Shown here: positions 8,667-17,578 of the stretch, piece after piece
How the letters are laid out: every line of letters starts with the position of its first letter
How positions within the stretch are numbered: position 1 is the stretch's first letter
From: an uncultured Paracoccaceae bacterium
Lineage (GTDB): Bacteria > Pseudomonadota > Alphaproteobacteria > Rhodobacterales > Rhodobacteraceae
Length of the DNA: 36,164 nucleotides
NCBI GenBank assembly: GCA_905182105.1
Contig: CAJJAR010000035.1
Location: 1 to 36,164, forward strand
Direction of reading: 5' to 3'
The notes under the pieces: generated by a model
What the model was told of the DNA's origin: nothing
Databases searched by the model: none
Seen by the model: the letters and a program-made list of their open reading frames with translations, nothing else
Made by a program: the position numbers and the translations under genes

Positions 8667-8917
8667 TGCGCCTTTGCAAGCCATTCTCGAACCACACCTA
8701 GTGTGACCGACACATGTTTTCAATTGCTTTCCATGAATTGGGTATAAACTGCACAATACTCCGCTTAGCTGCACAAGCTGCCAATTTGCCCGGATAGCGC
8801 ATCGCAAAAAACACATCACAGTTTTAAGCGTTCGCCATGCGTGCCCCTACCCTTGCAGGACCACAAATTGCGATGGTAAGGGGAGAAACACTAAATACGT
8901 TATGGAGAGCCGCCAAC

Positions 8918-9427
8918 ATGTCCCTTTACCCAACAAGCTTTGACAAGGACGACCTATTGAAATGTTCGCGCGGCGAACTGTTCGGAGAGGGCAATGCCCA
9001 GTTACCAGCCCCACCCATGCTGATGATGGACCGTATCACGGACATCTCAGGTGATGGCGGCGAGCATGGCAAGGGCCACGTTGTTGCAGAATTCGACATT
9101 ACGCCTGACCTTTGGTTCTTTGACTGCCACTTCCCTGGCAACCCAATCATGCCAGGTTGCTTGGGTCTCGATGGCTTGTGGCAGCTTACCGGCTTTAACC
9201 TTGGCTGGCGCGGCTGGCAGGGCCGTGGCTATGCATTGGGTGTAGGCGAAGTTAAATTGACCGGCATGGTGCGTCCTGACCGCAAAAAACTAACCTATAA
9301 AATCGACTTCACCAAAGCGATCCAAACCCGCCGCCTCACGATGGGTGTGGCCAACGGGATTGTAGAAGCAGACGGCGAAGTCATTTACATGGTCAAAGAC
9401 ATGAAAGTTGCATTGTCGGAAACCTAA
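8918..9427 (+). CDS. fabA: 3-hydroxydecanoyl-ACP dehydratase/isomerase
   Basis: Cytoplasmic hot-dog enzyme that dehydrates 3-hydroxydecanoyl-ACP and isomerises trans-2 to cis-3-decenoyl-ACP, the branch point for unsaturated fatty acids. It has 169 residues. The active-site His71 lies in [12 protein letters not shown] and Asp85 in LGLDGLWQ. The open frame extends to 8837, but homology and a GGAGAG ribosome site nine bases upstream support ATG 8918 ([10 protein letters not shown]). It is followed by fabB and fabI in the same direction, an operon-like arrangement seen in many alphaproteobacteria. Confidence 0.97.
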   Translation: MSLYPTSFDKDDLLKCSRGELFGEGNAQLPAPPMLMMDRITDISGDGGEHGKGHVVAEFDITPDLWFFDCHFPGNPIMPGCLGLDGLWQLTGFNLGWRGWQGRGYALGVGEVKLTGMVRPDRKKLTYKIDFTKAIQTRRLTMGVANGIVEADGEVIYMVKDMKVALSET

Positions 9428-9499
9428 TCCTACTTAGGTTTAAGTTATCAAACATGATCAGGTTGGTTCAAAGACCCAACATAGAACAAGGAGAGCGCC

Positions 9500-10729
9500 A
9501 TGCGCCGCGTTGTCGTCACAGGTTTGGGGATTGTCTCAAGCATCGGTAATAATGTTGAAGAAGTGCTTGCAAGCTTGCAGGCCGGAACTTCTGGCATCGT
9601 AGCAAGCCCAGAAATGACCGAGCACGGCTTTCGCAGCCAAATCGCTGGCACGCTCAAACTGGATGTCGCCGAACACGTCGACAAACGCACCCTTCGTTTC
9701 ATGGGCCAAGCAGCTGCTTATGCCCACATCGCTATGGGCCAAGCCATTGCTGACGCGGGCCTGACTGAAGCTGATGTCGTGAATGAACGCACGGGCCTTG
9801 TTGCAGGTTCTGGTGGTCCTTCCACTTCTGCAATGCTGACAGCCCACCAAACCGTTGCAAAGACAGGTGCTACAAAACGCATCGGTCCATTCGCTGTTCC
9901 AAAATGCATGTCATCCACCGTCAGCGCAAACCTCTCAACCGCTTATAAGATCAAAGGGATTAACTATTCGATCACCTCAGCTTGTTCCACATCGCTTCAC
10001 TGCATCGGCAACGCAGCAGAACAAATCATGATGGGTAAACAAGACGTTATGTTCGCAGGCGGCGGCGAAGAGTTGGATTGGACATTGTCCTGCCTGTTTG
10101 ACGCGATGGGTGCGATGAGCAGCAAATACAACGACACTCCAGAACAAGCGAGCCGTGCATTTGATGCGGACCGCGATGGTTTCGTGATTTCAGGCGGTGG
10201 CGGTATTGTTGTTCTTGAAGACCTAGATCACGCATTGGCGCGTGGCGCGAAAATTTATGCTGAAGTCACAGGTTACGCGGCAACATCAGACGGCCACGAC
10301 ATGGTTGCACCATCTGGTGAAGGCGGAGAGCGCGCCATGCGCCTTGCACTGTCCACATTGCCAGAAGGCCGTAAAGTCGGCTACATCAACGCACACGGCA
10401 CATCCACGCCAGTTGGCGATGTTGGTGAAATCGAAGCGGTTCGCCGCGTGTTTGGCAAAGGCACGACACCACCTGTCAGCTCAACCAAATCCATGACAGG
10501 TCACGCCCAAGGGGCAGCTGGCGCACTCGAAGCAATCTTTAGCATCTTGATGTTGGACAATGATTTCATCGCCCGCTCGATCAACGTCAAAAACCTTGAT
10601 CCAGCCATCGACGCCTCAGAAATCGCACTTGAAACGGTTCAAAACGCTGGTCTTGATAGCGTGATGACCAACTCATTTGGGTTTGGCGGCACTAATGGAT
10701 CAATGATCCTTTCCAAATATCACGGGTAA
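9500..10729 (+). CDS. fabB: 3-oxoacyl-ACP synthase I
   Basis: Condensing enzyme needed to elongate cis-3-decenoyl-ACP, so it works directly after FabA. It has 409 residues with the thiolase fold. The catalytic Cys is in SACSTSLHC and the two His are in NAHGTSTPVGD and KSMTGHAQGAAGA; the glycine-rich end SFGFGGTNGS is intact. The ribosome site AAGGAG lies seven bases before ATG 9500. A 72-base gap from fabA contains an imperfect hairpin (GTTGGTTC with GACCCAAC) that might tune expression but has no T-run. Confidence 0.97.
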   Translation: MRRVVVTGLGIVSSIGNNVEEVLASLQAGTSGIVASPEMTEHGFRSQIAGTLKLDVAEHVDKRTLRFMGQAAAYAHIAMGQAIADAGLTEADVVNERTGLVAGSGGPSTSAMLTAHQTVAKTGATKRIGPFAVPKCMSSTVSANLSTAYKIKGINYSITSACSTSLHCIGNAAEQIMMGKQDVMFAGGGEELDWTLSCLFDAMGAMSSKYNDTPEQASRAFDADRDGFVISGGGGIVVLEDLDHALARGAKIYAEVTGYAATSDGHDMVAPSGEGGERAMRLALSTLPEGRKVGYINAHGTSTPVGDVGEIEAVRRVFGKGTTPPVSSTKSMTGHAQGAAGALEAIFSILMLDNDFIARSINVKNLDPAIDASEIALETVQNAGLDSVMTNSFGFGGTNGSMILSKYHG

Positions 10730-10739
10730 GAATTTCATT

Positions 10740-11531
10740 ATGACCAATATGTTAGCAGGAAAACGCGGCCTTATTATGGGTGTCGCCAATGAACGTTCCA
10801 TCGCTTGGGGCATAGCAAAATCTATGGCCGAAGCTGGGGCTCAGCTTGCCTTTACCTATCAAGGTGAAGCATTCGGCAAACGCCTTGAGCCATTGGCTGC
10901 CTCTGTTGGTTCCGACTTCATGGTCGACGTTGATGTTACGGATGATGCAAGCCTAGACGCAGCGTTCGATGCTTTGGGTTCACGTTGGCCGACAATCGAT
11001 TTTGTTGTCCACGCCATCGCGTTTTCTGACAAATCAGAGCTAACAGGTCGTTTCCTGAACACGTCACGTGCTAACTTTAAGCATTCAATGGATATCTCAG
11101 CATATTCCTTCATCGAAGTTGCGCGTCGTGCGCACCCATTGATGGTTGAAAATGGCGGGACGTTGATGACATTGACGTACCAAGGTTCAAATCGGGTTGT
11201 ACCAAATTACAACGTCATGGGCGTTGCCAAAGCAGCTCTTGAATCAGCGACACGTTACCTTGCCAACGACCTTGGACCAGATGGCATTCGCGTTAACGCA
11301 ATTTCACCTGGCCCAATGAAGACACTAGCAGGTGCCGCGATCGGCGGGGCACGTAAGACCTATAAACACACAGATCAAAATGCGCCAATGCGCTCAAACG
11401 CTACCTTAGAAGCGGTAGGTGGCACAGCAGTTTATCTTGCATCTGACGTTGGGGCCTACACCACAGGTGAAATTATTCGCGTCGATGGCGGCTACCACGT
11501 TTTGGGTATGCCACAACCAGACCACCTGTAA
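10740..11531 (+). CDS. fabI: Enoyl-ACP reductase (NADH)
   Basis: Short-chain dehydrogenase fold enzyme completing each round of fatty acid elongation; the target of triclosan-like inhibitors. The 263-residue protein has the FabI-type nucleotide motif GVANERSIAWGIA, the catalytic tyrosine and lysine in the Tyr-x6-Lys segment PNYNVMGVAK, and the substrate loop after AISPGPMKTLA. The start is 10 bases past the fabB stop, so the two are co-transcribed. Two close methionines (10740 and 10749) are possible starts. Confidence 0.96.
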   Translation: MTNMLAGKRGLIMGVANERSIAWGIAKSMAEAGAQLAFTYQGEAFGKRLEPLAASVGSDFMVDVDVTDDASLDAAFDALGSRWPTIDFVVHAIAFSDKSELTGRFLNTSRANFKHSMDISAYSFIEVARRAHPLMVENGGTLMTLTYQGSNRVVPNYNVMGVAKAALESATRYLANDLGPDGIRVNAISPGPMKTLAGAAIGGARKTYKHTDQNAPMRSNATLEAVGGTAVYLASDVGAYTTGEIIRVDGGYHVLGMPQPDHL

Positions 11532-11544
11532 GCAATTATAGAAT

Positions 11545-11589
11545 TCGGGCGGAACACGCAGTTAACCCTGCATAAATTCGCCCGATTTT
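11545..11589 (+). terminator. Possible terminator after fabI
   Basis: TCGGGCGGA and TTCGCCCGA can pair (eight of nine) around a loop that itself contains GCAG/CTGC, followed by only four T residues. Placement 14 bases after fabI fits a terminator, but the T-run is short. Confidence 0.5.
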
Positions 11590-11686
11590 CGCCCTAACAT
11601 GGTCCACAGCCTCAATTAGCTATTTGACCATGAGAAAATAGATCCCACATTTCGAAAGACTATTAGCCAGCCGTGAGGCGCGTGCG

Positions 11687-11935
11687 ATGCGATCCAAGAA
11701 ACTGAGCCGCCTCATTTTTTACGTGGTAGCTGTTGGCGCAAGCGCAACTTTGTGCCTGAACCCGCAATTGGTTAGCGAGATCGCAAATTATTTTGCTGAG
11801 CCTTCCCAGGCTACACAGGTTGCAACTGACAAAAATGCGCCTATCGCTGTAATTCGCAACACTATGCCTAAAGATCGGATTAAAGTTAGACGTGGCATTA
11901 CCCGGCAGGCCCAACTTAATACTGCTGACAGTTAA
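11687..11935 (+). CDS. Small membrane-anchored hypothetical protein
   Basis: An 82-residue protein I do not recognise. A basic start (MRSKKLSR) is followed by one hydrophobic segment (about residues 9-26, LIFYVVAVGASATLCL), consistent with a signal anchor or uncleaved signal peptide. The remaining 50 or so residues are polar with a basic Arg/Lys stretch (DRIKVRRGITR) near the end. GAGG lies eight bases before the ATG. It stands between fabI and a convergent SlyD-like gene, with no partner on its strand. It could be a genuine small protein or a chance open frame; the typical N-terminal topology argues for real. Confidence 0.5.
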   Translation: MRSKKLSRLIFYVVAVGASATLCLNPQLVSEIANYFAEPSQATQVATDKNAPIAVIRNTMPKDRIKVRRGITRQAQLNTADS

Positions 11936-11972
11936 ACGATGTCTAAAGAAATTGAGAAAATGCTTCGCGAGA

Positions 11973-12003
11973 TCGAAGCTGGGCAATAGACGCCCAGCTT
12001 CGA
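11973..12003. repeat. Perfect 12-bp inverted repeat between convergent genes
   Basis: TCGAAGCTGGGC and GCCCAGCTTCGA are exact complements around a seven-base loop (aatagac). The hairpin begins five bases after the slyD-like stop on the minus strand. There is no T-run downstream of the stem on either strand; A residues follow it on the plus strand. It may stabilise 3' ends or act as an atypical terminator. Confidence 0.7.
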
Positions 12004-12007
12004 AAAA

Positions 12008-12436
12008 TCAGTTGATTAATACAACTTCGAAATCAAATGTCAGAGCTTTACCTGCAAGTGCGTGGTTTGCATCCAGCGTTACAGTCGCTTCGTCCATCGC
12101 AACCACGGTAACAGGCAGTGGCTGACCGCTTGGTGTTTGCATGTGAAGCGTGAGGCCGATTTCCAATGGAATATCCTCAGGGATACCTTCGCGTGGCACC
12201 GCTTGCTTCATCTCTTCAACAGCTTCGCCGTATGCCAATTCACAAGGGATTTGTACGATCTTCTTTTCGCCAACCTTCATGCCAGGCATCGCTTCATCAA
12301 GACCAACAATGATGTGACCAGAACCCACTTCAAATTCCAGCGGTTCACGGCCTTCTGAACTGTCAAAAACGCTGCCGTCTTCAAGGGTTCCAGTGTAGTG
12401 GATGCTCACGTTGTCGCCGGTTTTGATCTTGGTCAC
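12008..12436 (-). CDS. SlyD-like FKBP-type peptidyl-prolyl isomerase
   Basis: Cytoplasmic prolyl cis-trans isomerase/chaperone of 142 residues. The FKBP core is split around a long insert: GDNVSIHYTGTLEDGSVFDSS, then VGLDEAMPGMKVGEKK, the chaperone-type flap ELAYGEAVEEMKQAVPRE, and a return to FKBP at TLDANHALAGKALTFDFEV. The His-rich metal-binding tail of enterobacterial SlyD is absent. The open frame extends to 12772, but GTG at 12436 (VTKIKTGDN) is preceded by AAAGGA seven bases upstream and matches the family start. It is divergent from the dehalogenase gene. Confidence 0.93.
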   Translation of the reverse strand: MTKIKTGDNVSIHYTGTLEDGSVFDSSEGREPLEFEVGSGHIIVGLDEAMPGMKVGEKKIVQIPCELAYGEAVEEMKQAVPREGIPEDIPLEIGLTLHMQTPSGQPLPVTVVAMDEATVTLDANHALAGKALTFDFEVVLIN

Positions 12437-12565
12437 GGTGATGTCCTTTGTGCCGTATTTTAAATTTCGCGCACACTGCCCCGAACCGATCATCGGGTAA
12501 ACCCATCTTTTAGCCTTTTCGATCGCCATATCGCGTGCCACTGTGTTGAAAAGAGGAGACCACAC

Positions 12566-13252
12566 ATGCCTATTACCACGTGTATTTTCGACGCCTACGG
12601 CACTTTGTTTGATGTGGCTGCTGCGGCGCGCCAAGCGGCAAGTGAACCACAATTTTCCAAGATTAAAGATACGTGGCCACAACTGGCAGAACACTGGCGT
12701 CTCAAACAGCTGCAATACACTTGGCTGCGCGCCATCACACAGGCCCACACCGACTTTTGGGAAGTGACCCAAGACGGCCTAGATTGGGCATTGGAGAAAT
12801 GCGGCGTTGATGGTGATGCAGAGCTGCGCGAACGTCTACTTTCGCTATATTGGGAACTACAGGCCTATCCAGAGGTTCCCGAGATGCTGCAAACCTTAAA
12901 GGCAGCAGGCTTGAACACCGCCATTTTGTCCAACGGGTCCCCCAATATGTTGGATGGTGCAGTCCAATCGGCTGGGATCAAAACCTTATTGGATGACAAC
13001 CTGTCCGTTCAAAGCGTTGGCATCTTCAAACCTGATTCACGTGTGTACGACCTTGTGGGACAAAGGTTCGGTTGCGCCAAAGATGAGGTATTGTTCGTAT
13101 CTTCAAATGGATGGGACGCCGCGGGTGCAACCGGCTATGGGTTCACAACCGCATGGGTGAACCGTTCTGGCGAACCAATGGACCGTATGCCATGGAAGCC
13201 AAAACACGTCTTGCGCGACCTGATCGACATCCCCAAAATTGTCGGACTTTGA
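12566..13252 (+). CDS. Haloacid dehalogenase type II
   Basis: HAD-superfamily hydrolase of 228 residues closely matching L-2-haloacid dehalogenases, which replace a halogen on short 2-haloalkanoic acids with hydroxyl. The residues of the characterised family are present in register: nucleophile Asp9 and Thr13 (FDAYGTLFD), Ser/Asn122-123 in LSNGSPNML, Lys155 and Tyr161 in GIFKPDSRVYDL, and Ser179, Asn181, Asp184 in VSSNGWDAAG. The cap domain lies at about 20-100. AGGAGA precedes the ATG. Members are common in marine bacteria, where natural organohalogens occur; the true substrate is inferred only. Confidence 0.92.
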   Translation: MPITTCIFDAYGTLFDVAAAARQAASEPQFSKIKDTWPQLAEHWRLKQLQYTWLRAITQAHTDFWEVTQDGLDWALEKCGVDGDAELRERLLSLYWELQAYPEVPEMLQTLKAAGLNTAILSNGSPNMLDGAVQSAGIKTLLDDNLSVQSVGIFKPDSRVYDLVGQRFGCAKDEVLFVSSNGWDAAGATGYGFTTAWVNRSGEPMDRMPWKPKHVLRDLIDIPKIVGL

Positions 13253-13297
13253 TCTAAGCCACAAACCTTACCCACTCGCACTTCAGAAGGACCTGAC

Positions 13298-14272
13298 ATG
13301 AACATCGATATGATCCGCGCTGCTGCACAACGCATTCAGGATCACGCACGTTATACGCCCTTGCTGAATTCACCGTTTTTGGATGAGATTGCTGGCCGCC
13401 GTGTTTGGGTCAAACCTGAATGTTTGCAACACACGGGTAGTTTCAAATTTCGAGGTGGCTGGTCTGCCCTATCGGCACTCGACGAACAAACCCGCGCAAA
13501 GGGTGTGATTGCATTCTCAAGTGGCAATCACGCACAAGGGGTTGCCTTAGCCGCGCGTTCACACGGCGTGCCATCCGTGATCATCATGCCATCCGACGCC
13601 CCTGCCCTAAAAATCGCGAACACAAAAGCATTAGGTGCCGAAGTCGTTCTGTATGACCGCGACGGCGAAAGCCGTGACGCGATTGGTGCGGCTATGTCCA
13701 AAGAACGCGGACTAACCTTGATCAAACCCTATGATGAGCCCGAAGTGATTGCAGGCCAAGGCACCGTTGGCCTTGAAATCGCAGCCCAAGCGGCCGAACA
13801 CGGCGTCACCAAAGCTGAGGTTATTGTGTGTTGTGGCGGCGGTGGTCTAACCAGCGGCATCGCCCTTGCCTTGGAAGCGGATGCGCCTGACATGTTGGTG
13901 CGCCCTGTAGAACCTGAGGGCTTTGAAGATGTCGCCCGCTCACTCAAAGACGGTGTAATTCGAAGCAATACAGCGACCTCCGGTAACATCTGTGATGCGG
14001 TCATAACACTACAACCCGGCGACATCACCTTTCCTATCATGAAACGGCTATGTGGTTCTGGCCTAACCGTTTCTGAAGACGAAGCATTGCAAGCGATGGC
14101 GCAGGCCTTTAGCCGCCTGAAGCTTGTTGCAGAACCCGGCGGCGCAATCGCTCTTGCCTCTGCACTATACCGATCTGACCAAATCACGGGCGATGATGTT
14201 ATCGTCGTTATTTCCGGCGGCAACGTCGACGCAGCCCTTTTCCAAACAGCCCTTTCGCGATTTGGAGTTTGA
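13298..14272 (+). CDS. PLP-dependent threonine/serine dehydratase-like enzyme
   Basis: Fold-type II PLP enzyme of 324 residues. The Schiff-base Lys50 is in HTGSFKFRGG, the Asn of the cofactor loop in SSGNHAQGVAL, and the phosphate-binding glycine loop in CCGGGGLTSGIAL. It lacks a C-terminal ACT regulatory domain, so it is of the catabolic or serine-racemase-like type rather than IlvA. Likely reaction: deamination of threonine, serine or hydroxyaspartate, or a racemase; sequence alone does not decide. AAGGA lies before the ATG. The next gene starts one base after its stop, so it heads a five-gene operon-like run. Confidence 0.87.
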   Translation: MNIDMIRAAAQRIQDHARYTPLLNSPFLDEIAGRRVWVKPECLQHTGSFKFRGGWSALSALDEQTRAKGVIAFSSGNHAQGVALAARSHGVPSVIIMPSDAPALKIANTKALGAEVVLYDRDGESRDAIGAAMSKERGLTLIKPYDEPEVIAGQGTVGLEIAAQAAEHGVTKAEVIVCCGGGGLTSGIALALEADAPDMLVRPVEPEGFEDVARSLKDGVIRSNTATSGNICDAVITLQPGDITFPIMKRLCGSGLTVSEDEALQAMAQAFSRLKLVAEPGGAIALASALYRSDQITGDDVIVVISGGNVDAALFQTALSRFGV

Positions 14273-14273
14273 T

Positions 14274-15458
14274 ATGACCAATTTTACTATCGCCAGTTTC
14301 AACGTCAAAAATTTAATTGGTGAGGACAAAAAATACTATAAATTCCAAAAATACACGCCAGAAGAATATGCATGGAAAGCCGATTGGCTGTCTGAACAGT
14401 TGCAAACCATGAATGCCTATATCGTTGGTTTTCAGGAAATCTTTGAGGAAAGCGCGCAGCGTGATTTGATCGCAGAGGCCAACGCCGAAGGGATCGAAGA
14501 CAAGGCGGCCCACATTCCGAACAAAACCAAACGTTACCGCAAGCGCGCAATTTTCCGCAAACTGGCTTACACCCCCTATACGAATGCAGCTCTCGCATTC
14601 GCACCTAACCTGAATGACGGTGGTGCCGGTGAACGCCGCCCCGGCTTTGCGATCCTGTCGCGCTTTGGCTTTGTCGGTGAACCTGAGGTGATCCAAGACC
14701 TGGACGAGGACCAAATCAAATGGACCGGTAAGAGTCAGGAAGGAAGCTATGTCCTCAAACGCCTTTACCGCGCGATCCTTAAGGTCCGTGTCCCTGTTGT
14801 CGATGCGATCATCACAATCTTTAACTGCCATCTGAAATCAAAGCTGGGTGAATATGACGTGCCCGAAGGTGCAGAGTTTCCGGCTGAAGCTGTCCGGACT
14901 GAATACGATCCAGTTGGCCGCGCGATGGGTGCCATGCGTGCCTCAATGCGCCGCATGGCCGAAGCCTGCGTGCTGCGCCGTTTGATTGTTGAAGAACTGC
15001 ATGCTGGCAATCCTGTTATGGTTATGGGTGATTTTAATGACGGCGAACACGCAATCAGCAGCGGTGAAGCCCCGTTCAAAAACTATTCTTGGATGCTGCG
15101 CCATAATGCCAAGGCCTCTAATGATCACTATTCAAAAGAGCAAAACATCCAGATCACCGAGGATATCGAGTGCGTGCGCCTGCATTCAGCTGAAAAACAA
15201 TTCGTGCGCAAATCAGCCCGCGATATTGTGTTCACTATGGCCTTTGGCGGCAACTTTGAAAGCATCGATCAAATCTATATGTCTCGCCATTTTATGGCTG
15301 GCACACCTAACAGCATCGGTGAGATGGAATATTTCAGCGTCCTGAACGATCACCTGACAGACGGCAGCCATCCTGAAGCCCCGTATAACAAACTGGCGTC
15401 AGATCATGGCCAGATCATCGCGCATATGCGCCTAAACGATCGCAACAAACGAGGCTAA
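14274..15458 (+). CDS. Endonuclease/exonuclease/phosphatase-family protein
   Basis: A 394-residue protein of the metal-dependent EEP superfamily. The conserved segments are present: SFNVKNL at the N-terminus, Glu55 in VGFQEIFEE, NCHLKSK, the VMGDFND motif, and the C-terminal LASDHGQII with the catalytic His. The region between about 65 and 130 is longer than in plain exonuclease III. No signal peptide is seen. The substrate could be nucleic acid, a phosphoester lipid or a nucleotide. ATG 14274 follows the dehydratase stop by one base; the open frame upstream of it is the dehydratase gene read in another frame. Confidence 0.88.
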   Translation: MTNFTIASFNVKNLIGEDKKYYKFQKYTPEEYAWKADWLSEQLQTMNAYIVGFQEIFEESAQRDLIAEANAEGIEDKAAHIPNKTKRYRKRAIFRKLAYTPYTNAALAFAPNLNDGGAGERRPGFAILSRFGFVGEPEVIQDLDEDQIKWTGKSQEGSYVLKRLYRAILKVRVPVVDAIITIFNCHLKSKLGEYDVPEGAEFPAEAVRTEYDPVGRAMGAMRASMRRMAEACVLRRLIVEELHAGNPVMVMGDFNDGEHAISSGEAPFKNYSWMLRHNAKASNDHYSKEQNIQITEDIECVRLHSAEKQFVRKSARDIVFTMAFGGNFESIDQIYMSRHFMAGTPNSIGEMEYFSVLNDHLTDGSHPEAPYNKLASDHGQIIAHMRLNDRNKRG

Positions 15459-15461
15459 TTC

Positions 15462-16250
15462 ATGAAGTATGCGCATCTTGAAAACACAAAACTGCACTAC
15501 AGGATTGATGGGCCAGAGGGCGGCGCACCTGTTGTGTTTGCCAACTCCCTTGGCACTGATTTGCGCCTATGGGATCCAATCATGTCTTTGCTTCCAAAAG
15601 GTCTGCGCATTTTGCGGTTCGATAAGCGTGGCCATGGCCTAAGCGCATGCCCACCTGCCCCATACTCCATGGGATCGTTGATCACCGATACCGAACAATT
15701 GATGGATCATACGGGTTTCAAAGACGCCCTGTTTGTGGGCCTGTCCATTGGTGGCATGATCGCTCAAGGGTTGGCCGTAAAGCGTTTGGACCTGATCCGT
15801 GCAATGGTTTTATCCAATACAGCAGCCAAAATCGGGAATGCTCCGATGTGGTCAGACCGCATTGATATTGTCCAAACGCAGGGCATCGAAGCACTGGCCG
15901 ACGGTGTCATGCAGCGCTGGTTTGGCAAAGCGTTCTGTGCAGGCCCAGACCTTGAACTATGGCGCAACATGTTGGCCCAACAAAGCGTCCAAGGTTACAC
16001 TGGCTGTTGCGCGGCTATCTCCGGTACTGATTTTTACACGCCAACCTCAGGCCTGCGTCTTCCGACATTGGGCATTGCGGGGTCAGAAGATGGTTCAACC
16101 CCACCCGATTTGGTGCGTGAAACCGTTGATCTCATCCCCGGAAGCACGTTCCATTTGATGCGTAAAGCAGGCCACCTGCCTTGCGTCGAGCAACCAATCG
16201 AGTATGCACAGGTTTTGACAGACTTCATGCGCAGTACAGGACATATCTAA
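15462..16250 (+). CDS. pcaD: 3-oxoadipate enol-lactonase
   Basis: Alpha/beta hydrolase of 262 residues that hydrolyses 3-oxoadipate enol-lactone in the beta-ketoadipate pathway for aromatic acid degradation. The triad is Ser95 (GLSIGG), Asp210 (GSEDGSTPPDLV) and His238 (AGHLPCVEQP). The N-terminal ANSLGTDLRLW segment is typical of PcaD. It starts three bases after the preceding stop and is followed three bases later by pcaB, the enzyme acting two steps earlier, which supports the assignment. pcaC, pcaG and pcaH are not in the window. Confidence 0.92.
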   Translation: MKYAHLENTKLHYRIDGPEGGAPVVFANSLGTDLRLWDPIMSLLPKGLRILRFDKRGHGLSACPPAPYSMGSLITDTEQLMDHTGFKDALFVGLSIGGMIAQGLAVKRLDLIRAMVLSNTAAKIGNAPMWSDRIDIVQTQGIEALADGVMQRWFGKAFCAGPDLELWRNMLAQQSVQGYTGCCAAISGTDFYTPTSGLRLPTLGIAGSEDGSTPPDLVRETVDLIPGSTFHLMRKAGHLPCVEQPIEYAQVLTDFMRSTGHI

Positions 16251-16253
16251 CCC

Positions 16254-17576
16254 ATGGCAGCTTCCGTTTTTGACAGCCCACTTTACACCAAATTGTTTCC
16301 ATCAGGGGACACTGGCCGCCTATTTACGGATAGTGCAGCCATTCGGGCCATGCTTTTGGTTGAGGGCGCATTGGCAAAAGTCCAAGGCAAATTGGGTGTG
16401 ATTCCAGACGAAAGCGGCGCTGCAATCCATCGCGCAAGCCTTGAGATCACGGTCGATCCAGGTGCTATCGCAGCATCAACAGGACAGAACGGAGTTTGTG
16501 TTCCTGGTTTAGTCGCTGCATTTCGCAAAGAAATGGAAGCGCCAGAGCACAGCGCCTTCGCCCACTGGGGTGCCACAAGCCAAGACATCATCGATACCGC
16601 ATTGATGTTGCGTATGCGTCAAGCGCTGACGCTAGCAGAAACCGATATCAAAACCATCCTAACTTCTCTAGCAAATCAAGCATCGAAATATGCAGATCAA
16701 CCAATGTCTGCGCGCACCTATAGCCAGCATGCGACGCCCACCAGTTGGGGCGCTGTGATTGCAACCTGGGGCATGCCATTGCTTGATGCATTAAATGAAT
16801 TGGACGAACTACGCGCCTCATCACTTTGGGTTTCTCTGAGTGGCGCGGCGGGCACGTCATCAGCACTTGGCCCCAAAGCTGATCAAACACGCACGGAATT
16901 GGCCGCAGCCCTTGGCCTGAATGATCCCAAACGCAGTTGGCATACAGACCGCACCCCGGTGTTACGGATCGCGGACTGGAGCGCACGGGTCACTACAGTC
17001 CTAGGCGCAATGGGCCAAAGCCTGATTGGGCTTAGCGCTGGTGGGATCGACGAAGTCACACTTGGAACATCTGGTGCATCATCCACTATGCCACAGAAAC
17101 AAAACCCAGTCGCGCCATCAGCCATTGTCGCGCTGTCAAATCAGGTATCTGGTCTTCGCAGCAGCTTGCATGTAGCCGCCGTTCACCAACATCAACGCGA
17201 TGGTGTTGCATGGTTCACTGAATGGATGACACTGCCACAAATTATGTTGTCCGGTGCATCTGCATTGGCCCATGCTAAAACCCTAAGCGCCAACATGACG
17301 CCCCAAACCGAAAATATGAATGATGCCCTGGGCGGGCTTGGATTAATTCATGCCGAAGCGCTAAGCTTTGCACTTGCTGAAACTATGCCGCGCCCCGATG
17401 CCCAAGCTGAAACCAAGAAGTTGTGCGCGCAAGCGATCGAAACGGGCCAAGAATTGGTAGCGATCGCGCTGGCCGCGCATCCGGCGATTTCCGCTGCGAC
17501 ATTCCAAGCCACAGAACAAATGGGACATGCAGCTTATCAGGCGCACGCCTTCGTTGCAGCTGTTAAGGCCCTCTAG
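16254..17576 (+). CDS. pcaB: 3-carboxy-cis,cis-muconate cycloisomerase
   Basis: Member of the fumarase/aspartase superfamily, 440 residues, converting 3-carboxy-cis,cis-muconate to 4-carboxymuconolactone in protocatechuate breakdown. The superfamily signature is clear as GTSGASSTMPQKQNP at about residues 272-286. Other conserved segments are HWGATSQDIIDTA and ARTYSQHATPTSWG. The C-terminal domain is of the PcaB type rather than adenylosuccinate lyase. Tight spacing to pcaD and the exporter gene makes co-transcription very likely. Confidence 0.93.
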   Translation: MAASVFDSPLYTKLFPSGDTGRLFTDSAAIRAMLLVEGALAKVQGKLGVIPDESGAAIHRASLEITVDPGAIAASTGQNGVCVPGLVAAFRKEMEAPEHSAFAHWGATSQDIIDTALMLRMRQALTLAETDIKTILTSLANQASKYADQPMSARTYSQHATPTSWGAVIATWGMPLLDALNELDELRASSLWVSLSGAAGTSSALGPKADQTRTELAAALGLNDPKRSWHTDRTPVLRIADWSARVTTVLGAMGQSLIGLSAGGIDEVTLGTSGASSTMPQKQNPVAPSAIVALSNQVSGLRSSLHVAAVHQHQRDGVAWFTEWMTLPQIMLSGASALAHAKTLSANMTPQTENMNDALGGLGLIHAEALSFALAETMPRPDAQAETKKLCAQAIETGQELVAIALAAHPAISAATFQATEQMGHAAYQAHAFVAAVKAL

Positions 17577-17578
17577 AA

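Noticed and set aside
12437..12772. N-terminal extension of the SlyD-like frame
   Set aside because: Overlaps the divergent dehalogenase gene; the GTG at 12436 has a good ribosome site and matches the family start.
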